Source: Desulfonatronum thiodismutans (GTDB lineage Bacteria; Desulfobacterota; Desulfovibrionia; Desulfovibrionales; Desulfonatronaceae). Taken from it: 64,000 bases of DNA. Within the stretch, counting starts at the first letter, position 1; every line of letters starts with the position of its first letter. The position numbers and the translations under genes were made by a program. The stretch lies in contig NZ_JPIK01000004.1 in NCBI RefSeq assembly GCF_000717475.1, positions 1-64,000 of the forward strand, given 5' to 3'. Of this stretch, positions 8,935 to 16,790 are shown piece by piece. The notes below the pieces were generated by a model. The model worked only from the letters and a program-made list of their open reading frames with translations, searched no databases and had not been told where the DNA came from.

Positions 8935-9378
8935 TCACCGTACAGGCCAGACAGAAAAGTAATAGCTGCGTTTGGGCGCATGCAGGGTCAAACCGGAAGA
9001 CGTAACAAAGGCAGCCTCGTCGTCACTGTCAGGGCTGATCGAACTGGACCAATAGACGGGCCGGACTTTTGAAAAAGGGCTTTCCGATTGAATGGCGGTT
9101 ACCAGTTCTATAAGCTCTTGCATTGTGGGCAAACGCCAACCTCCAATGCCGCCCACGCTGGCTGAAGAGCAGGCCGTTTCCGCGTCGAACCAATTCATTT
9201 TTGGAAACTGGTCCGGATTTTTGACCCACACCAATCTCGTACGCGTATCCGTCACCGTACCGTTCCCATTGTCCAGGAACCTCTGGGCATGGGCTTCATC
9301 GGAGATGGCCAGTCCGGTCAGGCAGAGCAGGCAGGCCAGGGCCGCTGTTGTGAAAATCTTTCTCCACATTTTTTTCAT
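8935..9378 (-). CDS. Secreted DUF1566 (Lcl-type) domain protein
   Basis: 147 residues. A signal peptide (about 1-31, cleaved after AHA) precedes one DUF1566 domain: FLDNGNGTVTDTRTRLVW at its start, a GGWRLPTMQELIELV core and a YWSSS strand. DUF1566 is a C-type-lectin-like fold found in secreted and surface proteins, including the collagen-like Lcl adhesin of Legionella. There is a good GGAGG site 6 nt from the ATG. The gene stands alone; its ligand is unknown. Confidence 0.88.
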   Translation of the reverse strand: MKKMWRKIFTTAALACLLCLTGLAISDEAHAQRFLDNGNGTVTDTRTRLVWVKNPDQFPKMNWFDAETACSSASVGGIGGWRLPTMQELIELVTAIQSESPFSKVRPVYWSSSISPDSDDEAAFVTSSGLTLHAPKRSYYFSVWPVR

Positions 9379-9753
9379 GACGTTCCTCCGTGGTTGGATG
9401 TTGATGATGCTTTCCTACAAGCACGATCCATGCCACAATAAAAAACAAAAAAATCCGAGTATTACAAAATGCCAATCAATACAAGACTCATTGTTTGCGT
9501 CCACTCCGTTGGCACTGCCAACGATACTGGCGGATCGACTGGCGCGGTCTGTTTTGCACCGACCAGGGCACTCAGGCCGCTGCTGAACATGGTCTGGACC
9601 TCGGCGGTGAACGGGGACATGACGGTCAGCAGGGCTGCACCGCAGAGACGACCGGGAGAACTCGCTATCGAGGTGCTCCTTTTCGTCATCGCGGAACGGA
9701 GTCCCGACGGGAGTCGGCCCGGTCTTGTTGAGCCATGAAGCTTCGCTGCCGTG
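9379..9753. other. Gap with no intact gene, possibly decayed coding DNA
   Basis: 375 nt between the DUF1566 gene and the cstA-like stop. All three minus-strand frames have short open pieces, for example one containing FRDDEKEHLD and another containing LLTVMSPFTAEVQTMFSSGL, but no frame has a start, ribosome-binding site and family match together. It may be a degraded gene; I cannot name it. Confidence 0.35.
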
Positions 9754-11172
9754 CTACCCACGGTTCCCCTGCCGTCGGGGCTGCCGGGGCCGGCGCAGCA
9801 ACGCAACCAGGGTCAGGAACGCCGCCACCAGGCCGGCCAGGTTGGAAAGGCCCGGCGGCAAATGAAAGCCTATGGGGGCCTGCAGGATGAAGGAAACGGT
9901 TACCGCGGTCATGAACAGGGCCGGAAGCGTGGCGATCCAATGGCATTTGGCCTGCTGTCGCAGAAAAATGGCCGCGGACCAGAGCACCAGCATGGCCAGG
10001 GTCTGGTTGCTCCAGCCGAAATAGCGCCAGATGATCAGGAAGTCCTGGGTGGAGACAAGAAAGGCCGCGATAAACAGCGGAACGGCCAAAGCCAACCTTT
10101 TTACAGTCCGGGTCTGGCTGAGGCTGAGCGTTTCCGCGATGATCAGGCGGCAGGACCGAAAGGCCGTGTCCCCGGAGGTGACCGGCAGGACGATCACGCC
10201 CAGGATGGCCAGGAACCCGCCCACCGGACCGAGCAAGGTGCGGCAGACCTGTTCCACCACCAGGGAGGGCGTGCCGCTTTGAATGACCTGAAAGAGGGCC
10301 TCTGGCCCGTAAAACAGCGTCATTCCAGCCGCGGCCCAGACCAGGGCGATGATCCCCTCGGCGATCATCGCTCCGTAGAACACCAGCCGCCCGCTGGATT
10401 CATTACGGATGCAGCGGGCCATCAGCGGTGATTGGGTGGAATGAAACCCGCTGATGGCCCCGCAGGACAGGGTGATGAAGAGCAGCGGCCAGATGGGCAG
10501 GCCTTGCGGATGCGTGTTCACGGTAATGTCCAGATTCGGCAGAACCGGAGCCTCGCCCAGGGCCATACCAATGAGCACGCCGAGGGTCATGAACAGCAAG
10601 AGCGCGCCGAAAAAGGGGTACAAACGGCCGATGATCTTGTCGATGGGCAGGATGGTGGCCAGGAAATAATACCCGAAGATGCAGGCCACCAGGAACTGAA
10701 CGTTCAGGCCGGTCAGACTGCCCAGAAGCTGGGCCGGACTGAGGACGAAGACCACGCCCACCAGCAACAGCAGCAACAGGGAAAAGAAACGCATCACCCA
10801 GCGGGCGCGGTGTCCCAGGAACAACCCCACCACCTCTGGAATGGACGCCCCCTTGTTGCGCACCGAAAGCATCCCGCTGAGATAATCATGCACCGCGCCC
10901 GCGAAAATCGCGCCCACGACGATCCAGACCAGGGCTATGGGCCCGTAAAGCGCGCCCAGGATCGGCCCGAAGATCGGCCCGATCCCGGCGATGTCCAGGA
11001 GTTGGATGAAAAAGACCTTCCAGGTGGGCATGGAGGCGTAGTCCACGCCGTCGGCCATGGTGGAACAGGGGGTCGGACGGCTGGAGTCCGGACCGAAAAC
11101 ACGCTCCACCACCTTTCCGTAGGTGAAGTAGCCCAGGACAAGCAGGCCGATGCACAAAAGCAGGGTTGTCAT
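9754..11172 (-). CDS. cstA: CstA-family carbon starvation / pyruvate transporter
   Basis: 472 residues, polytopic, of the short CstA type. The N-terminal family signature is present (VFGPDSSRPTP, then DIAGIGPIFGPILGALYGP and GAIFAGAVHDYLSGMLSVRN). CstA proteins import peptides or pyruvate with protons in the inner membrane. It lacks the long C-terminal extension of E. coli CstA. The ribosome-binding site is weak. It is not next to a LytS/LytT-type regulator. Symbol given by family; the transported compound is uncertain. Confidence 0.85.
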   Translation of the reverse strand: MTTLLLCIGLLVLGYFTYGKVVERVFGPDSSRPTPCSTMADGVDYASMPTWKVFFIQLLDIAGIGPIFGPILGALYGPIALVWIVVGAIFAGAVHDYLSGMLSVRNKGASIPEVVGLFLGHRARWVMRFFSLLLLLLVGVVFVLSPAQLLGSLTGLNVQFLVACIFGYYFLATILPIDKIIGRLYPFFGALLLFMTLGVLIGMALGEAPVLPNLDITVNTHPQGLPIWPLLFITLSCGAISGFHSTQSPLMARCIRNESSGRLVFYGAMIAEGIIALVWAAAGMTLFYGPEALFQVIQSGTPSLVVEQVCRTLLGPVGGFLAILGVIVLPVTSGDTAFRSCRLIIAETLSLSQTRTVKRLALAVPLFIAAFLVSTQDFLIIWRYFGWSNQTLAMLVLWSAAIFLRQQAKCHWIATLPALFMTAVTVSFILQAPIGFHLPPGLSNLAGLVAAFLTLVALLRRPRQPRRQGNRG

Positions 11173-11418
11173 TTCAATCGTCTCTTCTCGTATCTATAGT
11201 CCAATACACGCCATCCAGAGAAGCATGAGTAGGGGCTGCCATCAATGGCATACTCCACCGGGTGAGCATTGGTCATAACAGCCTCCAATGGAAGGAGCGG
11301 CGCATGTGAGGTCATTGTCAAACCAAGACCTGGCTTCGCTGAAATTGGCACCGTCCAGCTTTCCGCTTCGCTTCGCTTGCGCATGACGTTTCTCCTTCCT
11401 GTTGCTCCATTTTTCCAA

Positions 11419-11724
11419 TCATGGGCAAACATGCTCACCTTTTGCGCCGCTGCCGCAGTCCTTGGTTTTATAGATGCAGTTATTCCTGCACATATTATCA
11501 TTTTTGCAAGCATTTATGCATTCAATGAATTGCAATCGACAGCGCAATATTACAGGCTCAAAAGCCTTTTCACAGCATTGTTTGCAAACTGCATCATCAA
11601 GTTCGACGCAGCCTTCCATGCATCTGTTGAAAGCCCGCTCCAGTGCTGTTGATGCTGCGGATGACACGACTGGAATACACAAAATGATGGCACAAACAAC
11701 AAGATTTATCATTTTCTTTCGCAT
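11419..11724 (-). CDS. Small secreted cysteine-rich protein
   Basis: 101 residues from an ATG with AAGGAG 6-7 nt upstream; a GTG one codon earlier is too close to the site. A signal peptide ends near SSA. The mature part has 12 cysteines in about 75 residues, with spacings such as C-x3-C, C-x2-CC, C-x3-C and C-x3-C, and many charged residues. No CxxCH haem motif is present, so disulfides or metal binding are likely. I do not recognise a family. The strong ribosome-binding site and signal peptide make it a real gene. Confidence 0.7.
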   Translation of the reverse strand: MRKKMINLVVCAIILCIPVVSSAASTALERAFNRCMEGCVELDDAVCKQCCEKAFEPVILRCRLQFIECINACKNDNMCRNNCIYKTKDCGSGAKGEHVCP

Positions 11725-11835
11725 CACTATCTCCTTTTTTTGACAAATATGACATCTTACGAGTTCAGCTCAAAAGAACCTCACTGTCCGGCGCGGACGG
11801 GGATGTTTTTCCTTCGTATGGTTGATGGCAAGAGC

Positions 11836-11988
11836 CTACTCGTGGCAATCGAGACCACAAAGTGGGGGCAGCAGTGGATGCAATCGATTTAGGTGCCGTG
11901 GATGGCGGCATGAAGGTTGGGTGCTGCCATGACCAACAGGGCCGGCCGGTCCCAGGGTCTGGGACGCGGTCAGGAACAGTTTTCTCAT
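11836..11988 (-). CDS. Possible small or frameshifted ORF with a strong ribosome-binding site
   Basis: 50 codons starting MRKLFLTAS after a GAGGAG site 7 nt upstream, which looks like a signal-peptide start. The hydrophobic core does not continue in this frame; another frame reads ALLVMAAPNLHAAIHGT before a stop. A single indel in a small secreted-protein gene would explain both. It may be a remnant of a paralogue of the nearby Cys-rich protein. Weak call. Confidence 0.3.
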   Translation of the reverse strand: MRKLFLTASQTLGPAGPVGHGSTQPSCRHPRHLNRLHPLLPPLCGLDCHE

Positions 11989-12335
11989 TTTCAATCTCCT
12001 CTGCAAATTAAAGGTGCGAAGGATGTCGTTGCATCCCCAGGCGGCGTATCGTGCGCCAACTACACTCTCTTTACACGAAGGATGCCAAACACGAAAACCT
12101 GTTAAATCAATATGGTGAAAAAAAACGCCAAGCCCCTTGACAACCATGTTCGCGCCAACATCGGTGGCGATGCCCACATTATTGGGAGGAGGGGGCGACG
12201 GCTCGGTCCATATCATGAAGACCAGCACGAATACGGGGAATCTGTTGGGCTGGATTTATGGCGACATGCCGGAGGTGTGCTGGCAGGCGACGTGGGCGTG
12301 ATACGTGAGCTTTGGCGTATGGCGTCCAAGCCGAT
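11989..12335. other. Gene-free stretch between the CAT-like gene and the small ORF
   Basis: 347 nt. Short open frames on both strands lack ribosome-binding sites and family features. It probably contains the promoter of the small ORF at 11836-11988 (minus strand). Nothing else is supported. Confidence 0.35.
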
Positions 12336-12995
12336 TTAGTCGGCTGACGGCTCTGGGGAAAAACCTGATTCAGGGACTGAACAAAAGGCCTGGAGCTTGC
12401 TGATAAAATCCGAGACATGCAGGCCATCCGCCAAGCCATGGTGAATTTGAACGTTCAAGGACATGGCATGTCCATGACCGCGGTTCATGAAACGGCCCCA
12501 GACAATGCGCGGAAACGAGTCCGCCGGTTTGAGGGGCACGGGATTGATGAGGGATGTGAAATGGAGCCAAGGCAGGCAACTGATGTAGATCAGATCCGCA
12601 TTGTCGGGATCAAGCCCCCCCTGCTTTACGCCGCGCTGCGCATCTTCCTTAATGGGTGTGTTGATCTCCAGAAAACGCATTATCTCATCCACATGGCGTC
12701 CACGGCAAAAATTGAGCTTGCCGTCCGTGGTCTGCACCGTGAAGGACGGATGAACCACGTCAAAAAGCAGAACCTCATCACCCACGACTCGCACCCGAAG
12801 TTCTTCGACGGCGTTGAGTGCCTTGGAAACCAGAAAAATCATTCCAAGATAGCTCGGAATGTTCTGAGCTTTCATGTATTCCAGGCAGGCCCCCACCTCG
12901 ACCTCCACGGTCAGCGCGAAATAGGGGAATTCCATCCGGCTGAAGTAGTAAAATATATCCGCCCTTGCCCACGAGGCCAATTCAATCTTGCGCAT
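12336..12995 (-). CDS. Chloramphenicol-acetyltransferase-like acyltransferase
   Basis: 219 residues, the usual CAT size. The C-terminal catalytic signature QIHHGLADGLHVSDF (residues 183-197) carries the catalytic His and the structural Asp of the family Q-x-H-H-x3-D-G motif; the usual aromatic after DG is Leu here. An N-terminal W-x-R-x-D-I-F-Y-Y-F segment matches the CAT start. CAT proteins are trimers that transfer acetyl groups from acetyl-CoA to chloramphenicol or other alcohols. This chromosomal, divergent member lies downstream of an efflux operon; true drug resistance is not shown. Confidence 0.8.
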   Translation of the reverse strand: MRKIELASWARADIFYYFSRMEFPYFALTVEVEVGACLEYMKAQNIPSYLGMIFLVSKALNAVEELRVRVVGDEVLLFDVVHPSFTVQTTDGKLNFCRGRHVDEIMRFLEINTPIKEDAQRGVKQGGLDPDNADLIYISCLPWLHFTSLINPVPLKPADSFPRIVWGRFMNRGHGHAMSLNVQIHHGLADGLHVSDFISKLQAFCSVPESGFSPEPSAD

Positions 12996-13139
12996 TGTCC
13001 GCCTTTATCCCGACATTCCTGTTTGTCACCCTACTGCGTGTATATCTATCTCGTCGCCAAGCAATCCCCGTCTTTTGAACACGTCGGTGGCCATTTGAAC
13101 ATGGAGGCCTGATCCGGCTCCGTCGCCGTATCAGGATCT

Positions 13140-14330
13140 TCACTCCGCCCGCAGGGCCTGGATGGGGTTCAGGGCCGCGGCCTGGCGAGCCGGGTAGTAG
13201 CCGAAGAAGATGCCCACGGCCGCGGAGACGCCGACGCCCAGGAGCAGAGCTCCGTGGACCAGCTCGAACTGCCATTCGGAGTAATGGGCGATGCCGTAGG
13301 ACGCACCCACGCCGATAATGATGCCCAGGATTCCGCCCACCAGGGAGAGCAGCACGGACTCGATCAGGAACTGCCACTGGATGTCCCGCTTCTGCGCGCC
13401 CAAGGCCCGGCGGATGCCGATCTCCCGGCGGCGCTCGCTGACCGAGACGAGCATGACGTTCATCACCCCCACTCCGCCCACGACCAGGGAGATGCTGCCA
13501 ATGGCACCCAAAAGCAGGGTGAACATCCGGGACTGGCGCTCCATGTGCTCGATGATCTGTTCCGGGCTGGTCACCCGAATCTGTTTGGGCCGAGGCTGTT
13601 CGGAAAAGTGGGCCCGGGCTTCGGCCGTGGCTTGGCCGGCGGTGACTCCCGGCTCCAGCCGGGCCATGATCGTGCGGATGGTGTTTTGCGGCGAGACGCG
13701 CAGGACCGTGGTGATGGGCAGCATCAGCCCCTCGCCGGCCTCGTAGGGCCGCATGGCGCCCATGGCCGCGGGACGCAGAATCCCGGCCACGGTCAGTTTG
13801 CGGTTGTCGAAATAGACGTGCTCCCCGATACCCAGGATCATGCCCTGCCCTTGCAGCCGTTTAGCCAGATTGCCGCCGAGCACGGCATGGGACATGAGCA
13901 CGTCCAGGTCCGAGATGAACCGGCCCTGCTCCATCTCCAGCTTGTTCAGATCAAAAAAGGATTCGGTCACGCCCAGCAGCGGGATGGAAACCCGCTGACC
14001 CTCGCGACGCAGCTCGCCAAAGGCCGAGACGTACGGAGCCACGGTCCGGATCGTGGCCAACCGCTCCGGCAATTCCAGCGCCTCCTCCAGGGTAAAGCCG
14101 ACCGGGCTGCTGCTCCGCTCTCCCCGGCCCTGCTCCATCTGGATGGAGATGATGTCCGTGCCCATTTCCATGAACTGACGCAGGGTTTCGCGCTGGGCCA
14201 GAGCCCCGGTGGAGACCAGGGCGATCACCGAGCCGATGCCGATGACGATGCCCAGTAGGGCCAGGATGGAGCGCTGCTTGGCGGCGATCAGGGACCGGGA
14301 GGCTTCCCGAAGATTGGCCTTGAGCATCAT
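13140..14330 (-). CDS. MacB/FtsX-type ABC transporter permease
   Basis: 396 residues. TM helix at about 20-42, a large periplasmic MacB_PCD domain (about 45-270), then three C-terminal TM helices with the FtsX-domain segment SERRREIGIRRALGAQKRDI. It forms the membrane part of a mechanotransmission-type ABC exporter with a separate ATPase. The start is taken as the ATG that overlaps the ATPase stop (ATGA); an upstream in-frame extension has no support. Last gene of the tolC-adaptor-ATPase-permease operon. Confidence 0.9.
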   Translation of the reverse strand: MMLKANLREASRSLIAAKQRSILALLGIVIGIGSVIALVSTGALAQRETLRQFMEMGTDIISIQMEQGRGERSSSPVGFTLEEALELPERLATIRTVAPYVSAFGELRREGQRVSIPLLGVTESFFDLNKLEMEQGRFISDLDVLMSHAVLGGNLAKRLQGQGMILGIGEHVYFDNRKLTVAGILRPAAMGAMRPYEAGEGLMLPITTVLRVSPQNTIRTIMARLEPGVTAGQATAEARAHFSEQPRPKQIRVTSPEQIIEHMERQSRMFTLLLGAIGSISLVVGGVGVMNVMLVSVSERRREIGIRRALGAQKRDIQWQFLIESVLLSLVGGILGIIIGVGASYGIAHYSEWQFELVHGALLLGVGVSAAVGIFFGYYPARQAAALNPIQALRAE

Positions 14331-15025
14331 GGAGTGGTCCTCGCCTGAGCGCCGCTTTCCGCGATCACCCCGTCCTTCATTCGGACCACCCGTCGGCACT
14401 GGGCCGCGATGTGCGGGTCATGGGTGATCAGGATGGTGGTAATCTTCTGGGTGGCGTTGAGTTCCAGAAACAGGTTCATGATGTCCTGGCCCACCTGGGT
14501 GTCCAGGGCCCCGGTGGGTTCGTCGGCCAGGATGATGGACGGCGATCCGGCCAGGGCCCGGGCAATGGCCACCCGCTGCTGCTGGCCCCCGGACAGCTCC
14601 GTGGGCTTGTGTCCGGCCCGCTCGGCCATGCCCACCCGCTCCAGCATTTCCCGGGCGATCCGGCGTTGCTCCCGCTCGGCCATGCCCCGATAAATCAGAG
14701 GCAGGCAGACGTTTTCCAGGGCCGTGAGTCGGCCCAGCAGATTGAACTGCTGAAAGACGAAGCCGATTTTCCGGTTACGGATGGTGGACAGCTCCCGGTC
14801 AGACAAGGAAGAGGTTTCCCGGCCCTCCAGCAGGTAGCGGCCCGATGTCGGCTGGTCCAGGAACCCGATCACGTTCATCAGGGTGGACTTGCCGCACCCG
14901 GACGTGCCCATGATGGACAGCAACTCCCCGGCCCCCACCTCCAGATCCACCCCCTTGAGCACCTCCACCTGAACCGGCCCCAAGGTGAAGGACTTGCGAA
15001 TATTCTCCAGCTTGAACAGGGACAT
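14327..15025 (-). CDS. MacB/LolD-type ABC transporter ATP-binding protein
   Basis: 232 residues. Walker A GTSGCGKST, Q-loop in GFVFQQFNLL, signature LSGGQQQR, Walker B IILADEP and switch His in ILITHD are all intact. The subfamily (MacB/LolD/YknY) powers tripartite efflux of antibiotics, peptides or lipoproteins. The start is taken as the ATG 2 nt after the adaptor stop codon; a TTG 9 nt earlier is possible. Its stop overlaps the permease start. Confidence 0.93.
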   Translation of the reverse strand: MSLFKLENIRKSFTLGPVQVEVLKGVDLEVGAGELLSIMGTSGCGKSTLMNVIGFLDQPTSGRYLLEGRETSSLSDRELSTIRNRKIGFVFQQFNLLGRLTALENVCLPLIYRGMAEREQRRIAREMLERVGMAERAGHKPTELSGGQQQRVAIARALAGSPSIILADEPTGALDTQVGQDIMNLFLELNATQKITTILITHDPHIAAQCRRVVRMKDGVIAESGAQARTTP

Positions 15026-15027
15026 GA

Positions 15028-16773
15028 TTACCAATCCACCAATCGATCTTCCACTTGCAGGCCGGAGAGAATTTCCACGGCGCTGAGCGTGGTCATTCCG
15101 GTCTGGACTTCACGTTCCTCGATCTGGTCGTTGTCCAAAAGCACCCGGACCAAGGTCTGGCCGCGCTGGGCGCGGACGAGACGCAGGGGGAGGAGCAGGG
15201 CCGCGGGGTTGTCGTGGACCAGGACCTCCAGGTCCGCGCTCATGCCCACGCGGACCACCTCCTCGGCCTCCGGGATCAGTTCCGGGATGGTGATCTGGAC
15301 GTCGAAGGTCGGGGCCTGGTGCCCGCTTCCGCCGGTGGCCTGGGCCGAGATGTGGGCCACCAGGCCGGACAAGGTCAGGCCGGGAAAGGCGTCGCCCCTG
15401 GCCGTGACCTTCTGGCCTACGGCGAGCTTGCCGATGTCCACCTCGTCCACCTTGGTCAGCACCCGCAGCCCGCTCAGATCGCCCAAGGCCAGCAGGGCGG
15501 TTCCGGTCGTGACCCGTGCTCCCCGGTCCAGGGAGGTCTTCTTGTCCTCCTCCACCGTAGGCCGAACCACCACTCCGGAGGCCGGTGCCAGCACCCGGGC
15601 CTGGGCCATCTGGCTTTCCAGTTCGGCAAGACGCATCTCCGCGTTGTCCAGTTCCATGCGGGCGATCATCACGTTGTCCGGATTGCCTTTGTCCCGGGTG
15701 GAGGCCATATCTTCCCGGCTGGCGATGAGGTCCGTGGTGGATGACTGAACCTGCTGTTTGGCGGTGTCCAACTCATTGGCCGGGATCAGTCCGCGGGAAT
15801 AGAGCAACTCGCTTTCCTCCAACTTGCGGCGGTCGGTCTCCAGCTTGTTCTCGGCCCGCTCCACGCTGCGCCGGGCCCGAGCCATTTCCTGGCCGTTGTC
15901 CCAGTCGCGCAGTTCGGCGTATTTTTGCGCGGCCTTGATCCGGGAGCCCCGGGCCTCGCGCAGCTTGACCTCCAACTCGGATACGTCCAGCACCAGCAAC
16001 AGATCGCCCTGGCGCACCCTCTGGCCGAAAATAAAATGGTTTTCCAGAATTCGGGCGTCAAAGGGCGCGGAGACCACGATCTCCTCCACCGGCTGGAGCC
16101 GACCGGACAGGGAAATGGTGGCCGTCAGGGGCTGGGTGCGCACCGTATGCACCTGCCGGGTCGGAGCGTCCGAGACCGGGCTTGGAGAGGTCAGGCCGGG
16201 CAGGGACTTGAGCGAGGAGAAGCCCTGAAAGTAAACGACTCCCAAGCCGACGAAAAAGAGAATCACGCCCAGGGTGGCCAGAATGCGCACAACTTGGGCC
16301 CGCTTCAAGGTCTGGGTCAGGCGGGCGTTGGATTCTTCCAGGTCGGTGTAGGCCCGGGCCAGCTTGCGGCTGTTTTCCCGCTCCTGCTCCTGCAGGGTCT
16401 TCAGGGCCGTGATGTCTGAAAAGACCAGGATCACGCCACGGGCCTGGTCGTCCTCTTCACCGCGCAGATAGGACGAGGTCAGGGAGAGGGTCGTTCGTGC
16501 CCCGCCGGGACGGATAAAATCCACGGTCTCCTGTCGGCCCACGGCCTTTTCAAAGACCGCATCCAGCACCACCTGGTTGAACTCGTCGTTGGCCTCGTCC
16601 ATGCACAAAAAGACTTCGGCAAAGGTTCGGCCGCGCACCCGGTCCCGGTCCAGGCCCAGGATATCCGAGGCAGCCGGGTTGAACAGGGTGACCCGGCCTT
16701 GGAAATCCAGGGCCATCACCCCGTCGCGCATGTTTTCCAGGATATTTTGATGCAGATGGTCCGCTGGGTTCAT
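15028..16773 (-). CDS. PAS domain fused to an efflux periplasmic adaptor (membrane fusion protein)
   Basis: 581 residues. Residues about 7-122 are a PAS domain (ILENMRDGVMALDFQGRVTL, then a PAC-like RGVILVFSDIT). A coiled coil (about 123-160) leads to one TM helix (about 162-182). The periplasmic part is a MacA/HlyD-type adaptor: lipoyl-like half-motif near 225-265, a helical hairpin (about 265-400), then beta-barrel and membrane-proximal domains. Normal adaptors have only a short cytoplasmic tail or a lipid anchor; here a signal-sensing domain sits on the cytoplasmic side. AAAGGA site 6 nt from the ATG. Flanked by tolC (17-nt gap) and the ATPase, so it belongs to the exporter. Confidence 0.9.
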   Translation of the reverse strand: MNPADHLHQNILENMRDGVMALDFQGRVTLFNPAASDILGLDRDRVRGRTFAEVFLCMDEANDEFNQVVLDAVFEKAVGRQETVDFIRPGGARTTLSLTSSYLRGEEDDQARGVILVFSDITALKTLQEQERENSRKLARAYTDLEESNARLTQTLKRAQVVRILATLGVILFFVGLGVVYFQGFSSLKSLPGLTSPSPVSDAPTRQVHTVRTQPLTATISLSGRLQPVEEIVVSAPFDARILENHFIFGQRVRQGDLLLVLDVSELEVKLREARGSRIKAAQKYAELRDWDNGQEMARARRSVERAENKLETDRRKLEESELLYSRGLIPANELDTAKQQVQSSTTDLIASREDMASTRDKGNPDNVMIARMELDNAEMRLAELESQMAQARVLAPASGVVVRPTVEEDKKTSLDRGARVTTGTALLALGDLSGLRVLTKVDEVDIGKLAVGQKVTARGDAFPGLTLSGLVAHISAQATGGSGHQAPTFDVQITIPELIPEAEEVVRVGMSADLEVLVHDNPAALLLPLRLVRAQRGQTLVRVLLDNDQIEEREVQTGMTTLSAVEILSGLQVEDRLVDW

Positions 16774-16790
16774 GACGGATCCTTTTCAGT

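Noticed and set aside
9462..9806. Minus-strand ORF downstream of the cstA-like gene
   Set aside because: It starts inside the cstA-like gene without a ribosome-binding site and shows no coherent domain; treated as possibly decayed DNA.
11169..11513. 114-codon minus-strand ORF ending at the cstA-like start
   Set aside because: No ribosome-binding site, no family pattern, Arg/Ser/Lys-rich like a shadow frame, and it overlaps the Cys-rich gene.
12112..12339. 75-codon plus-strand ORF beside the CAT-like gene
   Set aside because: No ribosome-binding site and no recognisable domain.
12336..12995. Recently acquired antibiotic-resistance gene
   Set aside because: No integron, insertion sequence or plasmid feature nearby; the sequence is a divergent chromosomal CAT-like protein.
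13105..13136. Terminator after the ABC permease gene
   Set aside because: Imperfect GC-rich symmetry without a T-run on the minus strand; not convincing.
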